From Aulostomus chinensis (Eukaryota; Chordata; Actinopteri; Syngnathiformes; Aulostomidae): a DNA stretch of 64,000 nucleotides. The stretch is from the NCBI GenBank assembly GCA_037954235.1, contig JBBMOA010000009.1:25818126-25882125 (forward strand), written 5' to 3'. Both the position numbers and the translations under genes were made by a program. Position 1 is the first letter of the stretch. Each line of letters opens with the position of its first letter. The notes beneath the pieces were generated by a model that saw nothing but the letters and a program-made list of their open reading frames with translations, did not search any database and was not told the DNA's origin. Positions 55,621 through 64,000 of this stretch are shown one piece after another.

Positions 55621-58080
55621 TGCCCTCTCTGCTCATCCAATGGGTAACAGTTGTTTGTAGACAGGGCACCACCTCCTCAGTGGGGAAAGAAGAAAATGAA
55701 CCTCATCACTCAGCATCCAAGTGTTAAATAATGCAGATCTGAAAATTGCAATACAAAGAGAAGTGAGGGCCAATTTGGATGGCAGAAGTTTAAATCTGAG
55801 TAAAATTTACAGAAAAAGGAATAAAGAGTGCAGGGACTGGTCGGAATTAAGTAAAACTTTGTCTAGATTTGAAATACACCAATTTGAGCAGTCAAATTCA
55901 GTCTGTGCTTGTCTGTGACTGTCAGGCATTTTCTCCACTGACTGAAAGTGGCCAAAAATCACAAGGCGTTTAACTTTTTTAGGGGCAAAAGCTGAAAATA
56001 CACTTCACATTGGCCAAGATGGAGATCAGCAATGATCACTAACTGATTGCTTATCGAATGAAAAAAGAAAAAAAAAAGCTTCAACACATTAAACAGTTAA
56101 TGTGACCAAGGTACTACATGTAGGTATTTTTGGTTAAGAACATTCTAAAACCAGCTGAGCAATCAGAGTGCAACCCTCCGCCAAGACCAGTGTAACTCTA
56201 GAATAACCACCTCATCTATTTATGCAAATACCAGTGTAGTTGGAGTTTATGTCCATGTTTGCTCAAACTGTCATGTGGTGTTGAAACCTTTTTGGCAAAG
56301 TACAACTTTATTCATTATTCCCTCGAGAAGTCAAGTACCTTGAGTAATGCCAAGCGAAGTGTTAATCGGAACATTGTGATATCATAATGAAGTATACTTT
56401 TTGAATACGAAATATCATCACTCTACTATCTAATGCTAGTAGACATTTGCAATCTAGAGTTTTGGTAGTCACAGTGACCTCTGACAACCAACTCTTACAA
56501 TTTACAAATGAGTCTTTGAAAATTCTGAAGAAATCCCTTGAGGTGTTAGTTAAACATCCCATTCACTAGACCAAAAATATGCTTTTTGCAATCATAGTAA
56601 CTATGACCAGTGTTCACCAGAAGTAATCAGTTCATCTTTTAGTCCAAGTGAACAGTGGAACTGAACGCAAATGGGATGGGCAAGCAGATAACCTAACACA
56701 GCAGGCTGCACGGAGGAACAAGAATGCAGTTTTATGTTTAACAGCTCTACACCCTCATTTAATTGCTTCTTCCATGACCCATAATGCACTCATTGACCAA
56801 GATTTGACAAAACAGTCTGATAGTTGTTGTGTAATCATGCTGACAGACAGATGGACTGAGCAGGCAGATTTTCAGTTATTGCTGCAATAAAATTTGTGAC
56901 TTTCTAAAGGGAGTCTGGACTACAGGGATGACATGAAACCCTTAAATCATCACTGAGAAGTCTGCAAATACTTTATTCAGGAGTAGTTTAGTAGTTCCAG
57001 TCATGGTCTAAAAAAACAGATTCAAATCTTGCTGATATCCCCAAAAAATTCAAGTTCTTTCCCTTTTGCTTGAGACGGTAAGAGACGAATCTAAATTTTT
57101 AAAAAAAGACAGTATGTTCAGATGCACATGCTTGCACATGCCCACCCATCGGAGATTCAGTCAGGATGTTGTCCGAACAGATGTTTAGTCTGCCCAGAGA
57201 AGCACACTGTCTTCTGTTTTCATTGGCCCACTGAATCCATTGGCTTTCCACTCAGGCGGCGCTGCCTTGGTCACTACTTCCCTTCACACCAACCCACACA
57301 AACACTTGCCAGGTCTCCAAGTTGAAGGGTGAAGAACCAGGAAAGGGGACCGAGGTTCGACGCAAGAGAACAGCTGCCATATCCACAGGGTCGCAGATGA
57401 GGTTGTATAAACAAGCTTGAGTGTGGCCACCAGAGATTGGTACATTGTCCCAGTGGAAACGTCTGGCCCTGGATGACTCAGTCTATGACACAGCAGAGGA
57501 GCAGCAGCGCAGAGACACTGCTCTCCCCCAAACAGTTTCCAGACTATCCAAAATAGGCTCCCAACCTGATGATGGCCAAATGTGAAGTGAAGGATAAGAG
57601 AGTTTGTTGCTTGTAATTTTAAAAACTAAGAAGCTTAACCTGCTTACAAGGCTTCAGCACAAATACACTGTAGATACTTAGCATGAGTCAGGCGAAAACA
57701 ATGGATTTCATTTATTAGGTGTGTATCCTGCCTGTGTATTTTTAAATGCTGAAAAGTATTTCTAAACTATGAATTCTTCAGGATCATATTCTGGAAAGGT
57801 CATTGTGGTATACCTACTGTAAGGTACAATATCTGAGAAGAACCTGAACCTTTCATATGTCTTTCCCGAGCAACACCTGCTTATTATTACACATGATAAA
57901 TGTTTGGCATTCTAACGCGCCAGCACTGAGTTGATGTGCAGCCCTTCGCTTTGTCAGGTGTGAGTTAAGGACATGCTTGTTCCCTGCAGTCAGACGGAAG
58001 GAGGACAGGAGTTAGCCAGGGTAGGAAGAGAGGAAGGCATCCAGGAATGTACAGCAGGGTGATGGACATGGCAGGTAGAT
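55621..58080. other. Upstream intergenic region, nothing recognised
   Basis: AT-rich unique sequence with short frames only. 57340-57420 holds AGGTTCGACGCAAG, but no second Pol III box or cloverleaf was found. Confidence 0.4.
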
Positions 58081-58290
58081 GAAGCGAAGATTACACTAGG
58101 CAGCATGGGGGTGATTTAATTCATGGAGGGCCGCATGGGAATGAAAACAAGGCTATAAATCAGCAATTGGGCCTCCATGCTAATTGTAATTGAAATTAAT
58201 TTGTCTGGGCTATAATAGCGCAGGGAACTGCAATTACTATTGACCAATTAGGCCCCTGTGGTCCAAGGGAAATAAAGCATGGGGGGCGAG
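58080..58290. promoter_or_regulatory. Candidate enhancer with clustered homeodomain cores
   Basis: About 210 bases with GGTGATTTAATTCATGGAGG, CATGCTAATTGTAATTGAAA, TTAATTTG, CTGCAATTACTATTGACC and CCAATTAGGCCCCTGTGG, so at least six TAAT/ATTA cores plus a CCAAT box. The stretch is repeat-free and contrasts with its flanks. Strongest candidate regulatory element upstream of samd11, from sequence appearance only. Confidence 0.35.
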
Positions 58291-60900
58291 CTGCCCAAAC
58301 CAAGACCAATACTTTATATCCAATAAATTGAAGTAGGTAGGGGTAAAACATCCAAAAGGTGAGAAATTTTGTAGGGTCCTGTGGTAAGTTTGACAATGAA
58401 GTTACAGTTGATGGACGGTAATAATAAACATTTGCTTTTTCCAATACAATTATTATGAGAATTTTAACAACTAACAATCAGAACCAATCTGTTACAAAAA
58501 TAATCAAATCTAACAATCAGTTGTGATGTTTCTGGTAAAGTGACGTGTTAATCTGCTGAGCCTGGTTTGTACTAAAGCCTGGCACTGACGGTTGCATCTT
58601 ACAAACCAGTTTGACAACTCTAATCCACGGATCATCTGACACCCCACATCTTTGTTTTTCATACGCCTGTTCACCAACACCCTGCTCGGTGATTATCGTG
58701 ATATTAAAGATAAGATGATAATATCAAACGGATCATGACACTGTAATGATAGTGTTCTGAGCACAGACACACTGAGTCAGTCATTTCAGTGAAGAAGACA
58801 TAAGCTATGAGCCCAGGAGTTTCTTTTTAATGTTTTATTTTAAATAAAATGTTGACGCCAATCAACCACTCTGTTTAACACTAAAATGAAGTCATTCATG
58901 CTCCTGCTACAGTGGCATGAGCACGAATGACTGTTAGTAGCCTCAGTAACGACATGATGATATGAAAATATTAACGATTGCCTTAAGCTATATAACATAA
59001 AACAGCTTTGCGCCTATAAGGATTCGTTGTTGCTTTGTCACATGCAGTTGGTCGCTCCAGGCGCTGGTTACCTTGGTAACCCTCTTGTATACAGCAGTAT
59101 GTCCCATATTTCTCCTCCATTGGTCAACAGTGTTCTCCACTTCCATTGTTCGTCACCTCAATTCCCATGACTAGCCGTGACTTCCCCTGTCAACGTCAGT
59201 CATTTAAGTTCATTGACATTTGCTGGTCTCAGGTCACCACATTGCTCCTCATCTCTTCCTATGTGTATGTAGTTCAACTTATGGGGGAAGACGCCATAAT
59301 GGACTCACTACTGCACCACTATTTCAGTCAAGACCTATGCTTAACTTCAAAAATGTCATGTGCTTGTTGCTATATAGGCTGTATGCAGCCAATCAAGACC
59401 CCAAAGACTCATATTCCTACTCTCACAGTAAAGTAGCAGGTAGCCGCCTAATCATTAACCCAGCCACTCGCTGGCTAATTGGGACATGCACAGACCTGCT
59501 TCTGTGAGTCTGTGCTTGAACTGCACTTCCAACATGGAGACTATGTGATATGCTTAGCATAACTTGTTTTAATAGTTTGCAGTAGTTGTAGCAGTTCTTG
59601 AATCCAGAAGTTTCTCAAATGATTATTCTACACCTAGCAATGCTAACCTGCCTATAGCCTTTTGGTCAAAACTGTTGTGTATTCAAGGGCAAATAAGACC
59701 ACAACCTTGACAGACTGACACTCCCCTTCATGCATCGCATTTAATCATTCAAAATGTTCATTTATTGGAAATCCTTTGTTTTTCAAATTAGGTAATAAAA
59801 TCATTTTAAACCTGTAGTAACTGGCTTGTTTGCCACATGAGGTAGAAATACCTCACAAACCCATGATTGACACTTCATTACTTTTAGGCTAATATGGTTG
59901 TGATGGACTGCCGTCACCAAGGTTAAACATGCTCTGGCTACCATACCATCAAGCCTGGCTCTTTGGCGTTGGGGTCCATGAGCATGTTTGCTACCCCATA
60001 GGTGTGGGTTGGATTCCAGGGTGAAGTGACTACCTCTGCCTCCACTGCAGAAGTCATCAAGGATCAACTGCTATTTGAAGTTTTTTTTCTGAACACTATT
60101 CATCCCTCTTTAAATCTGTTTTTGGCCTCTATCAGCTCCCGACAAATGATATACTATTATTAAAAACATATAATTTGAAGCCGCATTAAACAGATAACAT
60201 CGCTGTTATGAAATGAATCTCTAAATGAACAATGCTGCTCAAAGCTAAAAAAGGAAAGTAGCCTTGGATAAGATGGATCCATGTTGTGCTGAGCACCCAG
60301 CAGAGTTTTCCCTGTCTCTCTGGGATTTGGTCTCCATGTTGTGATCTAATAACATGCCCCCATGAGACTGCAGATAGCATCGCAGCCTTGCTGCAGGCAA
60401 ATAACATCCGCTTCCATTCATACACCAAGAATACTGATATTCATAACTTACCCTCATCAGAGGATGCTTAAAAGGCACCGTAACTGCTCAGGCAACTCAT
60501 TAGGCTACCAAGTCTGGAGAATGCAAACATGCTGTCTATGACGTTTTGAGGGAACTGTAAAGAGAACTTTGATTTACATATAGGAAAATTCAGCTTTACA
60601 CATTTGGCATTGCTCTGATGACTTCTCTGCGATAAGCTACACAACAACTCACCCCCGCAATTTATGGCTGATTGAACCTAGTTGGTGCAAAAACAATATA
60701 GGAACAAAGTGTGGCTTTTTAATTGTCTATGACAGAGTGAGTGGTGGCTCAGAGGCCTTCTCCCTAACTAGTCGAGCTGTGTTTGCAAAACAAGCGAGAG
60801 CAACAGCACACAGCTCACAAGGCTCCACACTCTCTGATACGACCAGGGGCTTTTCTCTGACTGCACACTCCCTCCACAACCTTACCTCCTCCCCCCATCC
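58291..60900. other. Upstream intergenic region, nothing recognised
   Basis: AT-rich unique sequence. 59900-60060 contains GGTTGGATTCCAGGG, a poor B-box match without a clear A box. No exon was found. Confidence 0.4.
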
Positions 60901-61049
60901 TTCCCCTCCGTCAGGAATCTATATTTCATAAGCGAGCTGTGGAGCTCCAGTGCCCAATTATCAGCAGATAAGGCGCAGGAAGCCCTGGAGCGCCGGCACG
61001 GCTATTTAGACGGGCGGGGGGGGGGGGGGGGGGGGAGCTGGAGAACGAA

Positions 61050-61085
<36 letters not shown>

Positions 61086-61300
61086 ACCCAACCCCCCAGG
61101 GGCACTTCGCCCTCACCATGCTATTTTTTTCTTTCTTCTCTTTTTTTCTCCCCCTCATTGACAGCCCCCCCCCCTCTACCTTAGCGGCAGGGTTCAATTA
61201 GTGCCGGCGGCAGCTAGCACCCGCAGCCACGCTAAGCCTCGGAGCGGGAGCCTCTATCAGCACACACCAACAACACGCAAGGCTGAGTCCAACTAGCGTC
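60900..61300. promoter_or_regulatory. GC-rich block with G20 run and GGCA repeat
   Basis: 60925-61015 (CATAAGCGAGCTGTGGAGC, CCCAATTATCAGCAGATAAG, GAGCGCCGGCACGGC) resembles regulatory DNA. It is followed by a G20 run (61016-61035), (GGCA)8 (61051-61083) and CpG-rich sequence to 61270. The whole is distinct from its AT-rich surroundings. Confidence 0.27.
61016..61083. repeat. G20 homopolymer and (GGCA)8 tetranucleotide repeat
   Basis: Twenty G at 61016-61035, then AGCTGGAGAACGAAA, then eight GGCA units at 61051-61083. Confidence 0.92.
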
Positions 61301-61822
61301 AAGGCAAGTTCAGTGTTGCTCTCACACATACAGACACACAATCTGACAGACTTTTAGCATCTCAGCCTTGAGCACAACAGGGTCATCCATAGAAAACTTA
61401 AAACTGAAGTGAACTTTGTTTCTTCGAAACACAACAGGTAAGGATGCTTAAAAACCACACAGGTTCCATGAAGGTCTGTTACTGTTCTCCGGTGTGCCAC
61501 TGTACTTTGCTACAGCACATTTCAATCTGGACTTTCAACACGTTTCTAGAGCTGCAGCTATTAGCGAGGGGTTAAACTCAATGTGCCTCTCACGTTTTCA
61601 GACCCCAACAAAAGAATGAACCCCAACCACCAATGCTGAGCAAGGTCAGCCAGGGGTCAGGCACAGCTCCCAGTTTCGAGACGGATATCGATTTGCTGGG
61701 ACAGACCGCAAGCATACATATACACACATGTTCTTTCCCCTCCTCTTTTTCCTCTACAGTCACAGGGCAAGATTCAGCCAATAGATCAGCCAGGGGCAGG
61801 AAATGGCCTAGGTCAGAGGGGA

Positions 61823-61824
<2 letters not shown>

Positions 61825-61888
<64 letters not shown>
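61825..61888. repeat. (GT)32 microsatellite
   Basis: Perfect 64-base GT run. Confidence 0.96.
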
Positions 61889-61891
<3 letters not shown>

Positions 61892-62957
61892 ACGATAACA
61901 GCCTGCTGAAAGCCGCTCTCACCCAGAGCTGTATGGCTTTGCTGCTTCACCTCCAATCAGCAAAGAAAAATAGCTCTGACCAAACACTGATGGAGTTTTT
62001 ATTTTACTGCCACAGATAGACATACATCTCCACACTCTCAGCCCACTCACCAATATTTATGAGCCTCTGTAATCATTGTCCTGCACCACACAAGCCGTTG
62101 TTGTTTGTCAGTCTTTCTGTCAGTTGGAAGTTGATATTGCAGAACACTTGTCACCGCGGGAGAGTGTGGGTGTGTGTTGTTGTTGCTGTTGCCTAGTCGC
62201 CTGTGTTAGGGGATCTGCCAGTGGCAAAGGGGTAAGACTAAGGCGAGGTTTGAGACGCCCCGGGAAGACTGGAGGCGCAGCTGCACACACGGCGTCAGCA
62301 GTGCAGGGGTCGTCATGTGTGTGCACGTTCCATTTATGATTGCTGTGCATGAGTGAGTAAGGCAGAGTAAGTGTGTGTGCACGTGTTCTTAAATGTGCAT
62401 GTGTGTCGGTATTGTATATGTGTGAGAAAGTCAGGGGGCAGTGAAGCAGAGGAGGGCAGGCAATGCTCTCAGGCATAGAAAGCAGGCCATCTCCCACTAT
62501 GAAGAGCTTCAAAGAGATGGCGTAGTAAAAAGAGTGTGCTGAGTTACATCAGTGAAGTTGTACGAGATGAACCCTAACAGCAGATATGAATATTTTCTAA
62601 TAAGAATGTAAGGTGCTGCCTTTTTATTCCTCTCCACCCCTGTTGTCTTTCAGCTGCCTTAGTCTCAAACAGCTGATACATAAGGTAGTTTTGACATAAA
62701 GAAGAAAAAAAAAGAAAATAACCCAAAAACAACAGATTTGGAGAGACAGCGAAACAGTTTGGGGGAAGTGAACTTCCCCAGCTGACACTCTTGTTCCACG
62801 GTGAGAATCCCCCAGTCGGTAGCCTCAGACATCTGGTTTCAGTTAGCTCTGAGCGCTTTGACGCGTTTCCTGTGCTGCTGCTCCACGCAGCCCCGGCCAC
62901 GATGTGGCCCTCCCAATGCCACGACAGCCAAATTATGGAGATAATATACTGCAACTT

Positions 62958-63000
62958 ACACACACACACTCACTCACACACACACACACACACACACACA
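62958..63000. repeat. Imperfect AC microsatellite
   Basis: ACACACACACTCACTCACAC continuing into about 12 AC units. Confidence 0.92.
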
Positions 63001-64000
63001 ATCAACCACATGTATACTGACTGTTGACACAGCTCAGAGGAAGAACTATAATGTAGTTTAGCGCTGCTAAAAGCTTTCAAGGTCTCAGATGGAGCTTAAA
63101 GATGAACATGTGGTGGGACAGTGACATCATAACCAGTTACACTAATAATCTTTGAAACATTTCCTCATAATTATCTGTTTCATACCAATTAATATAACAT
63201 ACATGTGGGTACAATGTCATTCATTCTGAGTAGAGAAGCAACCTTTTATAAATACTGTGGCAAACAGGAAGTGACATGTTTAATTCCAGCAGCTCCAACA
63301 GGTTTGGGTCTGGAACAAGAGGATGAGGTGCTGGAAGGAAAGTAGCTGCTATGACTGAAAATAACAAGGACGTAGTAGAGCCTCCTGGAGCATAGAGGAG
63401 CACAGAGAACAGACAAATCACAGGAGGGTGAGTGCGCAAAGAACATGAAACACAAGAAGAAGTAGAATGACGGAATAAAAGCTAGTCAAAGATAAAATTA
63501 GAGACATTGATTTTGATCAGTTATTAATCAACAAGGACGGTTAAACTGAATTAATAAAAACATGAAAGCTCAGTTCCGTTCATTGCCCCAGTGATCCACA
63601 TGAGAGCCAACATCGTAGTACCAGAACTGGGTCGACTCAATGAAATGCCATCATTATCTAGGTTTTTAATGACATCTGTGTCCTGCTATGACAAAATATT
63701 AAATAAGCTGTTTAACAACTATTTGGGGTCAGTGCCAAAACTGAAATTCAGCTTTTTAGATGGACAACTGATGCGGTTTGTAGCTGTCCCGCTGACCTGA
63801 TGCAGCGTCTTTAACAGATATGCAGGGCCAACATCAAACATTTTTGGAGTGTTTTACATCTTCAGGTATGTTAAAATGTTAGTCTGCTATTATCTTCACC
63901 TGCGTCTATTCGTCCTATATGTTATTGTGCATTTATAACTTCTGCACTGCTTTAGAAGAGGTTTTTTTTACATAACCCGAAACTAAATTAGTTGTTGCTT

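Larger units (their letters stand above)
61301..64000. other. Right end of window, no recognised gene
   Basis: Holds the GT repeat at 61825-61888, an AC repeat near 62958-63000, GC-rich stretches at 62150-62300 and 62860-62950, and AT-rich unique sequence. The frames here are short and show no family resemblance. Confidence 0.45.

Noticed and set aside
57340..57420. AGGTTCGACGCAAG as a possible tRNA or SINE B box
   Set aside because: No matching A box or stem pairing on either side.
59900..60060. GGTTGGATTCCAGGG as a possible Pol III B box
   Set aside because: It departs from the consensus at the invariant C, and no A box or SINE tail accompanies it.

Overview
The window is vertebrate genomic DNA, almost certainly from a ray-finned (teleost) fish. 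Long GT/AC dinucleotide runs are frequent, coding sequence is split into short exons with GT-AG introns of 1 to 11 kb, and the decayed transposable elements (tRNA-headed SINEs with an L2-type tail, non-LTR LINE fragments) are of kinds common in fish genomes. There are no operons, no prokaryotic signals and no convincing RNA genes.

One protein-coding gene is well supported: samd11, on the minus strand, from about 41.08 kb down to 0.86 kb and continuing past the left edge. I rebuilt seven coding exons by eye: 40624-41077, 39419-39510, 27940-28115, 19019-19128, 11083-11175, 6617-6781 and 861-1014. Every one has AG/GT borders, all phases match, and together they read 414 codons plus two bases. 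The product begins with MPAIKKER, carries a His-rich stretch and a SAND domain with the KDWK DNA-contact motif, then a CxCxxC segment, and continues through the conserved middle of SAMD11 (DLLGKR, HYRR, RRKQGLPQHR). The exons for the C-terminal SAM domain lie outside the window. SAMD11 is known as a nuclear, Polycomb-associated transcriptional repressor of photoreceptors.

Layout: 1-41 kb is samd11 with its introns, which hold microsatellites, transposon debris and several GC-rich segments that look like regulatory DNA. 41.08-41.33 kb is a possible in-frame N-terminal extension or 5' UTR. From 41.4 kb to the right edge I recognise no coding exon. That upstream region holds two related SINEs (42.5 and 48.8 kb), fragments of two LINEs (44.0-44.2 and 55.3-55.6 kb), a CpG-rich island with a consensus splice donor on the samd11 strand (47.2-47.5 kb) that could be a distal first exon, and candidate enhancers.

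The most unusual feature is the setting of coding exon 4. Its splice acceptor is preceded by about 58 bases of (UG)n instead of a polypyrimidine tract, and a 22-base G run begins about 50 bases after its donor on the transcribed strand. A short exon conserved in the mammalian protein just before this exon could not be found, although its absence keeps the reading frame. I found no clear new multi-gene system.
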